DNA from: Glandiceps talaboti
Lineage: Eukaryota; Hemichordata; Enteropneusta; Spengelidae
Direction of reading: 5' to 3'
Assembly: GCF_964340395.1 (NCBI RefSeq)
Contig: NC_135550.1
Location: 9,648,408 to 9,712,407, forward strand
DNA length: 64,000 nt
Below are positions 18,901-33,900 of this stretch, in pieces. The position numbers were made by a program, and so were the translations under genes. How positions within the stretch are numbered: the first letter of the stretch is position 1; each line of letters opens with the position of its first letter. The notes under the pieces are model-generated. The model did no database searches, had not been told where the DNA came from, and saw nothing but the letters and a program-made list of their open reading frames with translations.

Positions 18901-21900
18901 AGGCTGCAATGGATTGTATGCTCCCCAGGGAGTTGAGGAAGCATAAAAGGCCATTGTGCTGCTATAGATCCATGCCATGGGTAATAACTGTAAAGCGCTT
19001 TGAACACAAAGTGGGAAAGTGCTATATAAAAACCAACATTATTATTATTATGATCACAAAGCATATGACAAAGAAAACAACTCATTGGACAGAAAGTTAG
19101 CAACGTACAGTACTCTTATAAGTGTATCCCCTTATTTGGGAAATCTTATACATGATTGGATTTTACAACTATCAACGCAACAATCAGATTTTTTTCATGG
19201 AGAGTGTCGTGTTTTGTTCCCAGAGAGTTGCAGAAATGGAGGGCATCACACATGGCATCAGAGCTGGTACACCAGTTATTAGGAAGAAGACACCTGAAAA
19301 AAGACTGAAACCAGGAGAGAAAAGAAGTAAGTTATAAACTGTAAAGTGATGAATTTAATGGGTACTGTGCAACACAAAAGTATGACAGCTTCCTTTTTTT
19401 TAGCACTTTAGGAAAATGTACTATTATTAAAAGTGGCCATATGGATGAGGATTTGGATATTTATTTTGGAATTTTTAATTTATAAAACAGTTTTGTCATG
19501 GCTTTCTACTTGAAAAATCAATATGAAACAACATTGACCAAGTCTGTGTTTGTAACTGAATACATTGCAAAAAGCTAAAAAATGTGTAAAAAGTTTGTTA
19601 TTGTATATACAATAACAAATATTTTACACATTCATTAATTGTTTGCAATTTATTCAATTTTACTCATATTCAAGTAGGAAGCCATGATGAAATTCTTCTA
19701 TGAATTTAAAATCCAAAATAAATACCCAATGCTCACCCATATGGCAACTTAACCCTATTTGCAATGTATTACAGGGTTCTAATGTGAAAAATCTTTAAGA
19801 GAAATAAGGGTGAGGCCAATTTTGTCTTAGGTGTATTTCTTTATGCTTAGGGACCCAGAAAAGCCATTTCACCAACCATACAATCTTTGTCATGCAATCT
19901 CTTACTCACCTTTAGATGCGTGTGACCTGCTTGAATGAATACAAGCATATTTATAAAAGTATTTATCCACCAGACTAAAAAATCCCAAAAATATTTTATT
20001 TTGAAATCTATTATTATTTCGGGATTGTAGGCAGAGTATTTGTTGAGTTTCATATTTGTTACAAATTCAATTGAAAAACTTTACATCATAGAGGACCATG
20101 TGGACCAACTTTTTCCATAGCTCTGCAGATAACTGTTTTCCACACCCACATTGTTATCCTAATCTGACATTGTCATATAACCAGACTTACCGCTAGCATG
20201 ATAAAAAATTGACATGTTTCTGCATTGTTCTTGTAGGGGAAGGTCCATCATTCACTCAGATTGCTGAATGGAGAGCCATTCTTGCCAGACTGTCTGCCTT
20301 CCTGAGGACAGCTGACTACATTATTCTAGATCTACTGCACAGACTTGTTAAGACAGCAGTCAGGCATTTACTGCAGTTTTTTGACGGCTCCATCCAGCGT
20401 GGTAAACACCAAGATGATAGTAGTAGTAGTGATAGTGACAGTGACGATGATGGTGTGGCAAGACCAAGGAAGAAAGTTGGTAAGATATGACTTTGAAACC
20501 ATACATAGTTTGTAGTTCAATATCTCAGATAATACTATCAATGTCATTACATGTGTACTTAATCAGTATGTCAAATTGAAACAAGGAGTGATTTGATTAC
20601 TATTAATAACCCTAATCCTGCCAAGATTGATTACCTATAAATAACCCTAATCCTGCCAAGAGCAGTGATTTGATTACTATTAATAAAACTTAAAAGGGTT
20701 AAAAACAGTGATTTTAATAGATTAGATTAGATTAGATTAGATTAGCTTACAATACTTTATTAACCAAACGATTGTAAAGCAAAGCAGGAATGTGTCATGG
20801 CGTTGTTAAACATCAAAAACTACAAAGACAAAACATACATACAGTTATCAAACAATACTGTACAATACAATACAATACAATACAATACAGTATATTATGA
20901 AATCATGATAAAAAAGATATTGAAACTGATCATGTAAACTTGAACATCTAAATTTCTGTAAATCTTACTTGTTGGTAATTCCATATAGTGTTCAGAAGGA
21001 GGGGTGTATTTGTTGATGACGAGAGTGAAAGTGGAGGAAGCCGTCCATCAACTGGCCATTCATTTAAGAGGAAACAGGCTGAGGCAGCTAAGAAAAACAT
21101 TCCAAAGTATGACTTTGATAAGATGCCTGAAGATACAGGACCCAAAATTCTGGATGCTGATGAAGTAAGTATTTGCTAAGATATCTCAGAAAGCCATCAT
21201 GAATTATCGATCTAGAACCTCACATTTTTAACTCGGAAATTGTGACATGTATGTATGTTAAGGTTTCAAGACGAAAAAAGTATTTTTTTGACATATTTTT
21301 GCCTGAAGTAAAGTAACTATAAAAATGAAAAAATGACGTTAGCAATTACTGATCATGAAATTACTCATGTTTGTGACACTTTGATTTGTTTGAAAGTAGG
21401 TTTTGAAAGCTAGGAACCATCTACATTTTATATGCTGTCTTTTTTGGGTAAATAATTTGAATGGAGCTTACCACAAGTATATATGTACGATAATTCTTTC
21501 CACTGTGATCTTTGACTTGTTACCAGCACTCTTGTTAGTCTAGTTGCTAGACCCTTGGGTAATTCTGCTCATTTTAAAAGCTACCAAAGGTCACATAATG
21601 TCAAGGGTGCTGGCGAGGGCTTGTTCGAGAGGTGTGCACCAGAGATACTTTCATCCTTAGTGTTTGTTCTGCAACCTTCCGAGTGCCAAGGTCTTGTTAC
21701 AAGACTATACTCTTACAGGAATCAAAGCCATGAATAGCCTCTAGACTAACAGCACTGTTGGCTCAGCTAGATTCATTGAATCTTAATCAGTGATACAATC
21801 TTTCCACTTCTGTACATATAGGTACTCAGAGAAATCCGAGAAATGGAGGAAGTTGAAATGCCTCCAGAACCAGTGTTTGAACTTCAGTTGATTCTAGATG

Positions 21901-24900
21901 TCCCACCATTATCAAGGGCTCCTAGCTCAATGCACATGACATCTGAATACTCCCATTCTAGAAGTTCCAGGTAGGTTTCATGTTTTAGCCAGGCTATCGT
22001 GCACTGTATCAGGTTTTTCTCAACCATGGTCCATAGATGGACATCTATAGCATGAATTAATACCAAAGAAAAAGAATGTAATGTGAATTGTGATGTTCAA
22101 CACTCTCTTGATCTCTGTTTGAGAAATCTCACTGTTTTTTTTTAATCACACTGATTTGTTGTTCATTTTGATCAAATGATATGATTTCAAGTGTACTGTC
22201 TATGATCCAGAAAGATCAGGATATGGAAACTATGAAAACAGGTCACATAGGATGTGTATTTTGTCAGGTGAAACACTTGAGAACAGTCATTATCTTAATG
22301 TGCAACATCATAAATCTGCATGTATATATTGTACATGGACTGGCACAACAATCTATAAAATGGCATAACACCATGACCAGCATCATAGCAGTATGATGAA
22401 CAAATCTATATATAGCATTCCCAGATGTTGCAAACGCAATGTAAAGAGCCAACAACACAAATATGCATAACACAGTATTACATCCAGTGACATGTAGAAG
22501 TACAGCGAGTAACACTGAAGTAAAGCAATTTCTCTATAATGTGCTACACTTGTTTATAGCATTCATATCAAGTGTAAAAGTACTGTTTCCATTGGTTTAT
22601 TTACAAGCCTAACAAATGGCCTTTTTAATGTGGTCAATTAGCAAATGAAAGGGTATACTTTTACACTTGATACGGATGCTATAAACGATTGTGGTACATA
22701 CAGAAATCGCCTTAGTTTGGTGTTATGGGTTGCACACAATTTCAATATTGAATTTCATTTCAGATAGTATACATTCATAACAGAACATGTTCACAGCATT
22801 CTGTTTTCTACTGAATCTATTGCATGCCTGAAGTAAATATAATGCATGATGAAAAACAAGAAATATTATACACGTGAATAATGCATGATTTTTTTGTAGA
22901 AATTGTAAAGTTGGGTTTTCAATCTGCTTACAAATAATGCCTTGAGAATTAGATATGTATGAAACCTGTGCTATATATTTAACAGTATCAAAAGAAAAAA
23001 ATTCTCAATTTGATATTGCGTTTTCTTGTCAAAAATTGTTCCAATCACATACTTTTAGATTAAGATACTTTCATCATATTTAATTGTCAAGGCAGCTAAA
23101 TCATAATATTGCTATTTTTTTAACAAGAATAGTTGCTTCCTATATATAACTTTGATTTTTGCACTTCCTACCTTGGCTGCCAAAGGCGTTCCAAATCACT
23201 GCATGTCCCTTCAAGGTCTGTGAGACTTTTACCAGGTCCAAGGTTTGTATAAGGGCTTCTGCCATACGCTGATGAGTTCGTGTATTGTACCTGTAGACAC
23301 ACTTGTCGTCTCTCATTTTTCAGTGTCTTGTTTCTAACATTTAATATATTGGTGTTAATTTCTGTCTGTGTGTGTGTTTGCAAACACATTGACGTTGATT
23401 TTAGATTTAATAATTTGGTATTTGTGTTCATAACTCATTCATCTCTGTTCCTGCACTCACTGTTACTCAAGTTACTGTGTTCCAGAACAATAAGACTGCA
23501 CCATTTTTAGCAGATCTAAGGGTTTATAGGTTATGAAATAACAGTGTACTCAAGACAATGGGTGTTATTTGTGAGTTTAACTGAATATTCTCTACGTTCA
23601 GAAATAAGACCAAAAACTTTGATGTTGACAAGCACTGTAGGAATAATTCAATTATACCACACATTATTAGATATTTATTCTCCAGTATTTCTTCGTTCAG
23701 CCAAGGAAAATACAAGAGTCATAAGGGGGTTTGTCACTCTGAGTTTGCTAGACGAGTAATGACAACCCTTAGGTCAGGAGTATTTTCCAGCTGAATGAAG
23801 AAAAATAATGGGGAATAATACGTTATTATACCAGCACCAGTAATATCAAAGAAAAAGTAATGGTAATTTTGAACGTTTTGACTCATATTTCTAACACAGC
23901 AAAATCAGTGAGTCAAACGTAGACACGTGTGTTGTCATGACGTAGACTGACCAGGGTATCAATTCCATTATTTTTTTATAACTTTGCGTGTACATGGTAT
24001 AATAAATTTTATCCTTCCAAATGTCTAGACCTTGCTGTTTTATTTAAATGCACAATGCAAATATTAAAATTAAGGGAAATAGGGTATTAAAGTTAAAAGA
24101 TAAATGAAAATATATGTCGTCAGTAAGATATAAAATATAATAAGAGATAATAGTAAAACAAAAATTTAGAGCATTGAATGAGGATTTAATAATGATAAGA
24201 ATAAAGGTGATTTGTAGTGTGCCTAATCTCACTGAGCTCTAGGCACAGATTATGTCAATGTCAATTTTGATACTATTACTGGTATGCACTTTGTCAACAA
24301 GGAGTTCTATACACTTGGGTAGATTCTAAGTGCATCTTTTCATTCACAAATTACCTGTTGAGATAGAAGTAAAGATTTCAAAGGGCTATTACACCTCAAA
24401 ATAAAGATGTTTCTGCCATGATTTGTATGAGAATCTTTCCTGTTCATAATACCAACGAAATTTCCAAATTTAACAACTCAATATAGTAAGTCTATAGTTG
24501 TTTGGTCTTTCTAGTTCATAATATCAACCACAAACTTGTATGGGAACCGATTGTCAAACCTGAATGACTCAGTACTGTACAATTGATTTATGCACCAAAG
24601 AATTGTTGTTATTTTCCCACACATACTAAACTAAGTTTTGGTTGATGTGATCTTATGTGAATCTTGTCATATCTTAGCGTGTTATTTCTTACTTTTCCAG
24701 CGGTGTACTGGTAAGACTGTATGCAAGGAAATAACATCAAATGCATTTTGCATGATTTGCATGTTACAAGCATGACATCATAAATAAAACACAGTTTAAC
24801 TTCTCAGCCAAAAAATAGTCCAGAAATGTGTGTTTTAGAGATCAAGCCATTTCAAGAAATAAAATAGATTATTCTGTAAAGTGAAATTATGATAACAAAG

Positions 24901-27900
24901 ATCATGATTATCCACTAAATTACAAACTTATTCAGAGGGATGAAAGTGATGGTGTTGTACCTGATTTTTTAGTTCTTTACCATTTCTTACATTTGGGTTT
25001 GATTACACATCTTTTGTAGTTAGTTTCTTCTAATAACCAAACATTATCCTAAAAGTTTCCCCCCATTTGACTCTCTTTCAGTGTGTTATCAAAACGTGGT
25101 AGCATGAGTAGGGGAGGTATCAGTGTAGCTGACTCAGTCTTCAGCAGGGAGTCATTCAGCATTGATGGCAGTCAACCAACTAAAAGGAAGAAGGTTGTAT
25201 CCTTCCCTGGACATGAACCATTGTCAAGTTCCTCAGGTGAGGCATGATTCCTAGCAATCTGATTAAAATCCGATGTGGTGAAAGCGGCTAGATGTCCTTA
25301 TTTACCTCTATTCATCGTGTTGTGACGTTTGTTTTGTTCGGAGTGATCGCCGCCTTCGAAGGCGGCGATCACTCCGAACAAAACAAACGTCACAACACGA
25401 TGAATAGAGGTAAATAAGGACATCTAGCCGCTTTCACCACATCGGATTTTAATCAGATTGGATTCCTAGTACTTAAAGCTGTAAAGTCAATGTTTGTTGT
25501 CAGTCCAGTTGTGGCAGTCACACGACATCTCTCTTCCCTTGATTGTTGTCATGCCTACATAGCAACCGTCAACCATTTTGATTCCATATTTCTTTAACCT
25601 GACCAACCTTATGTTTCTTGAATCAGACTGATTTTGTTTTTCCCAAAATTGCGCCCTCTATGGCCATATCAGAAAATCAGATACATGTAATATACAACTT
25701 CACAGATGACAAGATGGCAACGTTACAATCATGTTTGTGAGCCAAAATAATCATTTATTGGTGAAATTCAAAATCATTAAAGCATAAACGTTAGAGAGAA
25801 ATGTCTCCAATGTCTGATTAAAGTTTACTAAATCAATGGGTTCATAGTAACTAAGACACAAACTGCATTTATGTGTGTGTCATTCTAACTTCTCATAATC
25901 ATGCCTTCTTCATATTTTCGTGATATTTTCCTACATTTCGCTACAGAGAGTGAATCTGAAAGTGAGAGTAGTGAAGAGAGTGATCTAGATATAGGTGAAA
26001 CTTCAAACAGATTCCTCAAAGAAACATCAGACGTTGGAGAAGGGGCAGCTGGAGTAGGAAGTAGCGGTGGTCTTAGTGCTAGAGGGGGTTTTGCTTATCC
26101 TGAAAGGTGAGTAGAACAGTACAAGGAACACACAAAAAGCTTGAACTGGAAAGTCATCATTTAACCCTTAAGATGCCATAGACTTTTCATGCAAAAGACT
26201 CCCTAGGCCAAGGACTTTTTATGCAAAAGACTCCCTAGGCCATGGAATTTTCATGCAAAAGACTCCCTAGGCAAATGACTTTTTTTCCTCTACAGAGTAG
26301 GATCTTACCTACTGTATAATTATCAACTTTAACTTGAAAGGAATAATAAACATACAATCAATCCTTATTTTTTCCTTATCCACCCATTACAAATATATTG
26401 ACAAATGAATATTAATTTACCCAGATATGAGGTAAGAGGTGAAAATAACATTGGCCTCTTTGATTATGAGTGATTTTATAGAACAAAGACTAAATGCTAT
26501 CAATGACAGAGAGGGATTTTTTGGGAGAACCCAGGGTACGGTCAGGTGACAACCAATCCCTGAGTAGTGTGTGCAAACCCTTCAGCACGTACGCAATGTA
26601 TGGCATAGTTTGGAGAGAGGCACAATGCATCTTGGAACTGGTAACAGGTCAGTTGCACAGTCAGACAGTGTTGTATAAACCAATTTGAACTGCATATACT
26701 ATTATAGTATATAGAACCAGTCTTACCATAATTTCACTTTGAATGCAGTAGTCACATCTAACATAATGATTTATCCCCTAGACCACGTTCGGTGGAAACA
26801 CCACAAGCTGCTCTGTCCAGAGTAGAGGTCAAATTGTGCCCATCAGAAGGAGACTTCATGTCCAGAATACAAGGCATCATTGGAGGATTTGAACACACTG
26901 TTGGTGAGTATAAATGGTGAATGAAAGAATATTCATAGATTAGGACTTCACTCATATTGGGACCTTGTTCTTTTAATATATGGGGTATACTCATTAATGG
27001 ATTAAATCTGCAATTCTTTAGTCTTGATCAGTACATTTATGGTACACTGTGTTTTGCAAATACTGACACGTCTGGTACCTTTACTCCAAAATGAAATGAG
27101 AAAAAAATTCCAACAGTTTTCAGTATTTTTTTCCCCTCAAATTACTTATCTCAAGCAAGAACATCAAGGTTAGTTCCCTCTTTTTTTTAAACATTACACA
27201 GGTGAAGTTGAGGCATTACAACGTGAACCCCAGTTATCTGTATTCTGGGCCACACCTAGTTATGAACTAAAATTAGCAGTAGATGAAGAGGAACGCCTAG
27301 AGAAACTAGCCAGTAGAAGACCCTGGCCTGATGTGGAACTATTGTTTGGTGAAGACCCTGAATATCAGAGTATGGTTACCCAGGTCGTGAATAAACTCAA
27401 ACAGAACATGACTGACATCACACAATATGCAAAGGTACATGTAACTGAGATTGGAGTGGATGTGTTTATTTCTGTGTTTCTCCATGACCCACCAAGCCTC
27501 TATTTATGGAATCTCACTTTAAAGTTTTTATTTAATGATGAATTCTGCAACCAAATCAGAAAATAAGTCGTGTAATTTATTGGAAGTTGTGACATCACAA
27601 CTGTGTATCTAGTCAAAAATTATCAAATTATCCAAATTATCAAGATTATCAAGTTTAGTACCTTTGATAAAGCAAATGGTTTATAGTATCCTTTTGACTT
27701 TAATTGTCATTTCTATGGTATTACTTTGGTAATTGAGCCTTCAGTTTATTAAGATAGACACAGACTAAAACTAGTGTGGCAACATGTTGATACAACAGTG
27801 ATAAGATAATGAATGGATGTTAGTTTGACTAGTTATAGTCTCAGTAGGGAGGCATTGCAGAGTTTTATCGACAAGAGTTCCATAAACTTGCCATGCAGCT

Positions 27901-30900
27901 GTTTTGGGACTTCCAATGTCTACACTATCTTGATCACAGGGTGATTAGAATCGCACAACAGAGGAACCACTATCACCCACTTGTGTAATCTACCACATTG
28001 AAGAACAATAGATTTAGTTTGTTCCTATCTTAGCAAACTGAAGGTTCGATTACCAAAGTCATATCTAGAAAAGTATGAGAGAAACTATGTATATAACAGT
28101 ATAATCTTGTGAAAACATATTTTCATGACTGTATGAAATATGTAAAGTACTGTGTTACATTTCAAAGTACACACATGTTTTCAGGAAAGGTAATGTTAAC
28201 TTAATGTTTTGATTTGATTACCGTATTTTTATTTGAATTATCAACAGACCTTTGAGCCGTTTTCTTTGATGGTGGACAAAGCCAGACGAGTTGATGTAGA
28301 TTCATCAATGAACAAGAGAGAATGGACTACAGAAGAATTCCATCATGTCTTATCCACTCATACTGAACAGGTGAATATTGATATCACTTTTAACCATGAT
28401 CTAAGTTTCATTTATTATAGTATAGTAAGATTTCTTCATCATGTACATGTACATGTACAAACCATGGTCAGTATGAATTCCTGATGTATCACAACAAAAA
28501 GTCGACTTACTGTGAAATATCACACTTGCTACTCAAACTTAGTACTTATCAGTTAATTTTTACCATATTTGTATGAAACGGACACAAGCCGAGTTTATAT
28601 GTTTTGGGGATACAACTTTTGTGTGTGTGCATATTAAAAGTACTCACAGTTCTAGTTATTGATGTATGCAATTGACTGAACACGAACCTGGTACTACAAT
28701 ATACTGTAACTTGTAAAGGATCTAGTGACATAATTTATTTATACATATAAAAAATATACACGAACTCCCTACTATGTAATCAACAGTTCTAAGTATCAGA
28801 ACACAATTTCTGTAATGTCATAGAAGGTATGCATCGATATTAACATTATACGAAAATAGTAAATCAGCATTTTTTTTTAATTTTCACTCGAACAGAAAGC
28901 TTACAAACTCAACTTGTGCAGTTGTAACTTAGTAAGCAAACTCTACTTTCCAAAGCATTAGACAATGCCCAGGTGCTTAGAAATGCACTTGATTTTGTAC
29001 TGATTTTATTGGCAAATTCTTCAAGAAAAGTACATTGACGAAGTAAAATAATAATAACAACAACAAACAGAAGAAGACAGTAGTTATTGTTATACATATT
29101 TACAAAACAGAGATTAGTTACAAAACCATAGACATTTGAGGACAGCAATCTGAGTGAAGACTTTGATGTAGTCAATAAAATGAAGATTAATGTGGGTTGA
29201 AAGAAGAAAGAAAAGCAAACAATTTGTCATGATTTTACTGGTAGTATCTCGTTGCTTTTAGATCAGCGAAATGGATGACATGGAGACGGCCAAAAGAAAT
29301 GGAATGTTTCAGGTGCTAAGTGACGGCTACAAAGAATCCTGTCTGCCGTACCCGCGAGATGTTATATCAGCGGTCAACAGAAGAATGCCAGTCATCGCTA
29401 ACAAACGAAATGAAGATCTCTTGACTGTTATCAAGGTTAGTCTGGGCAATAATGTAGAACAGTGGACAGGTTTCACAGTAGATACACAATTGCATTCAAG
29501 CCTGGGAGTTACGGTAGACTGTAGAACAGTGGACTGACTGTACAATTGGTACACATGTATTCAAGCTAGGGGGTTTGGGTAGAATGTAGAACAGTGGACA
29601 AGTTTCAGAAAAGGTACACATTTGTTTTCAAGCTAGGGAGTTAGGGTAGAATGTAGAACAGTGGCCTGACTGTCCAATGGGCATACACTTGCATTCAAGC
29701 TAGGGAGTTAGATTAGGGTTAGGTTAAGCGTATGAATAGGGCCTAGGTTAGACTCCCTAGCATAACCCTGATTTATTATATTGATAAGAATGCAGAACTG
29801 TGAACAGACTGTACAATAGAGACACATTTGTCTTCAAGCTAGGGAGTTAGCACCAGGGTCAGATTAGGATAGAAATAGGGTTAGGCTCCCTAGCATATAT
29901 CTGATTTGTATTGTGTGTAGTGGATGCGCAGTATTTAACTGTAATGGCTGTATCCCTTGGTCTGTATTACCATCAATGACTTCCTGAACAAATCAGTTAT
30001 TCTTGTCTCTTTTTATTACTGATTTCCAAATTCAAATGTACAAAAGATGTAATTAGTTATAGGGCTTCTTGACTTGTGTTACCCCCACCCCCATCCCTCT
30101 CATCTTTTGTCAAGGTTGATAGTCAGTATGACCATAAATGATTTCCTGAACAATTAATTATTTTTGTCTACTTTTATCACCAACTTCCAAATTCAAAATG
30201 TACATGCATAAGATGACTATCAGTACTTTCCTTGGACCTCAAACCACCAAACATATACCTGATTAGTTAGTTTGGTGGTCTGAGCTTGGCCTAGAATATG
30301 ACAATGGCAAGAGGGACTTTCTCCTTGCTGCTTGTCTAAACCCCCCCCCCCCCCACACACACACACAGCTGACTGATACTAATTGATCAGCTGTTATTGT
30401 TTTATTGTTTCCATTTTTCAGAGTGCCTCCAAGAAACTAGATCACGCTCCAGAGTCAGTAGAAGAGTTTGTTGAACACTTAGCCTTCCTTGGTCGAATGG
30501 ATGCAGAGTTACCTGCATTAGATAGAGAGTTTGATGTAGTCAACAAGATGTTTACTATATCCAAGGATTTCAATGTTCCCATTGAAGCAGAAGAGTTAGC
30601 TATGTATCAGACATTGATGCCTAGCTTCCAGCATCTCAAGGTAAAATATTGGTGTTTTGTAATTTTGTGAAATTTTTTAATGTCATTTGAACAGTCACGT
30701 TTTTTTCTCTCACGTTTCCTCAGTATGTATGGTATGTCGATACAACTTTTTGAAACAAATGGGTTCATGACTTTGCAGGCTACATTGTACCAAAATGACA
30801 GCCCTCGTCTTATATATAAATGTGCTTGGTTTTTAATATTCATCAACACTGTAAATGTGAAAGCTGTGATGTTCCACAGTGTTATCAAAACAGACAGTTA

Positions 30901-33900
30901 CTTGAAAAAAATTGTGTAAAGATGAAATGTCCTCAATCCAATACTTGAAAGTAGCTGATGTTCTAGGAATAACCCTTGTATGAGCTAAGGCCTCATATAA
31001 ATTTAAAAGTAGTTTTGGATAGAAGGTCGCTTGATTTGTTGTTCTGTCATCAGTGTTTGAGTGCTATGGCTAAATCTATGCATCAACACAACATTAGCAA
31101 TAATGTATAGCAGTACTTCATTGTTTAATATTTGATTCTTAGCACTACAATTGTTTTTGCATTTCATTGTGTGATGTACAAGTAAAATGTATAGCCAATG
31201 AAAGAGGAACACCACAGTGGGAAGCGAAGACATTTTCATATGAAAAAAAATCTACCAGAGTGATTTTATGACTTTCAGTGTTTCTGCCAAGGTCTTGAAA
31301 CCCCAGTATAAAGAGAGGAGGAAATCTGGTAAAATTTTCAAAGCTTTCCATGCAATGCACCATAATTTTGATGGTGAACCCTGACCCCAGTATTAAAAAT
31401 GCCTGGGGAACTTGACAAGTAGATTCTACCTTCTTACCAGCCTCAACGAAAACACCGAGTTTGTTTCATGATTATGAACAAATAAGATGTTCAAATCTTA
31501 TAATTCTTATCATTTTGTTTTCATTTTGTTTAGTCCCTGATCCTGTACTGTGGAGCCAAGAAAGATGACAACATCAGAAAGTACAGCGATGATCTGAATA
31601 ATCACATTGATAGATTAAGACTAGAACTGGTTGAAATCAAGAGTAAAGTCAACGCCCCTGTCTTACTCAGTCCTGATACATTACCAGTAGTTGCTACAGA
31701 AAATCTAAAACTGATCGGTGATGAAGTGAGTGTGGTGTCCACCAAAGCTAGGAGTTATGCTAGCTACCAGGACAGATTTGGTAGTTCTATCTCAAGCCAG
31801 TCCAAGATGAGAGGTTTTTCAGAGTAAGTGTGAATAGATGCATTCAAATTAAGGGCTCAGTTTGGATTAGGATTAAAATTTGATTGAGAAAATAGTTGTC
31901 TGACAGAGCTATAGGAAAAGTTGATCCAGTATAAAAGAATGACCTATGTAATCCTTACAGTTCCAATGATAAGATAGCATTAATGTGAGTATCTGAAATA
32001 AAATCATGGGCCTTGAATTTTAAACAGTATATATATGTCTTGTCTACTTCAAGCCCTGTAGGTGTAGATGGACTGATCCTATGTACCAGTGAGCCCTCTA
32101 AGTGAATTCTTAATATTGAAATAGAATATTACTGTCTAGGCACATTGTAAAAATATCAAACGTTTGATTTTCGGTCGACATCATAACTTCTGCTAAACAT
32201 GTTTCACATGCATTACCATAGGTATGCGTGAGAATAAGTCGACCTTCTTGTTCTATTTTGACCCTCTAGCATGATTTAAAATCACTTTTGACACACAACA
32301 ATTTCTTGTGATGCAGAAAAATTTGGCATTCCTCCTACCTTTACCATTTGGCAACTTACAAATTTTTTTATTTTTTTGACCCACAACAAATACTTTGCCT
32401 TTGATAAGACTGAGGACACACAGCCACTGCTGTGCATTCAACAATAATTCATAGTTTGCATAATCATAACGATGTATTTTCTAAAAGCTAACACTGAAAT
32501 CTAATTCTTGTTTCTTCTGTAAGGGAGTACTTGTTAGCCGACCACCGTGACAGCGACCTGAATGCACAGCAGGTATTATCAGAACTATCTGAAATTGAAC
32601 GTGATTTACAATTGAGACGAATTCTATGGGAGTCTACCGATGAGTGGGGAAAACTGACTGGAGAATGGACAGCCACCAGGTTTGATCGACTCAACGTAGA
32701 CTTCTTACAAAAGAATGTTAATAAATTCACACAGACCGTCTTCATGCTGGAGAAAGGTACAGAGAACATTTAGCTTTATTCTAAGAAGTTGTAAGTTTTG
32801 AAGTTTGTTTTTTTTATGAGTCAAGTTTGGTAATTTTCACATTTCACTCATAGTTGGCTGCCATGATGTTTGATATCTCTTGACAAGTGAAATTGACATT
32901 TATTTTGGTGTTGTATATTTGGTGATACAAAGCATAAAGTTGTTTTTTCATCAGTGTTAATATATCTGTGCATCTTATTTCCAAGAACATATCTGCAGTA
33001 GATGCAACTGGAATGTTTTTTGAAACTTTTGTTAGAGATAATGACTTAATACAATGTAATATCATACACCCTGAACAGTATTGAGTCACATGTTGGTATA
33101 TATTTATGCAGCTGTACACACTATTGTACAATAAAGGAAATCAAATCAAATTGATTTCTGGGTCCACACCCTAAAATCAACATGATCACAAATTCATCCT
33201 GTTGCTGTGCTAATGGAGGATAAAATCGACTTGTAATTATCAAGGGTATGATATTATGTTTCATGTTCATGTACGAGGCAATGTATTATAATTCTTAGGA
33301 ACAATCACAATATATAAAACGAAATAAATAAAACATTTCTACATTGATAAATACTTAAAATTGTTCTCATTCCTACTACAGGTCTGCCACCTAATGAAGT
33401 GTTACCCAGACTAAAAGAGAATGTGTTGAACTTTAAACAAGGCATGCCTGTTATTGCTGCATTACGTAATCCATCTCTGAGAGCTAGACACTGGGATGAA
33501 ATCCAGAGACTGATAGGAAGAAACTTTGCCAGAGACAAGAATTTCACTCTTGGTAATCTCTTGGAGCTTGAAGTGAGTTTCTACAACCACATGTCATGAA
33601 TTTTGGTTGTCATGACAATTTACTTTATGTGTAATTCATGCAGGATCAATTTGAACTTTCAAGGTCTAACTACAAAACTTTCTTGTTTGTCCTTTCAATA
33701 ACACTGAGGTGGTGCTATATTTTTTGAAACGTATATATATAAAAGATTACCAACTAAAGAAGATGTTGCATCCATAGAGAGCTAGAACAGAAAGTGTTAT
33801 TTTGCATGTGATAAGGAACAAAATAAATGGCAACCGTGCATGGAAAATGGAAGAGACATGCAGAAAGCTGATAACAAAATTATACATATAATAATCACAA

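Larger units (their letters stand above)
21971..25081. other. Intron 13 (3.1 kb)
   Basis: Contains two fold-back elements (22525-22709, 23675-23818) and a 10-nt splice-flanked piece at 24701-24710. The rest is AT-rich with no coding signal. Confidence 0.6.

Noticed and set aside
18690-19055. Functional tRNA gene
   Set aside because: A tRNA-like A/B-box head is present, but no cloverleaf with an acceptor stem could be closed. The body and tail fit a SINE.
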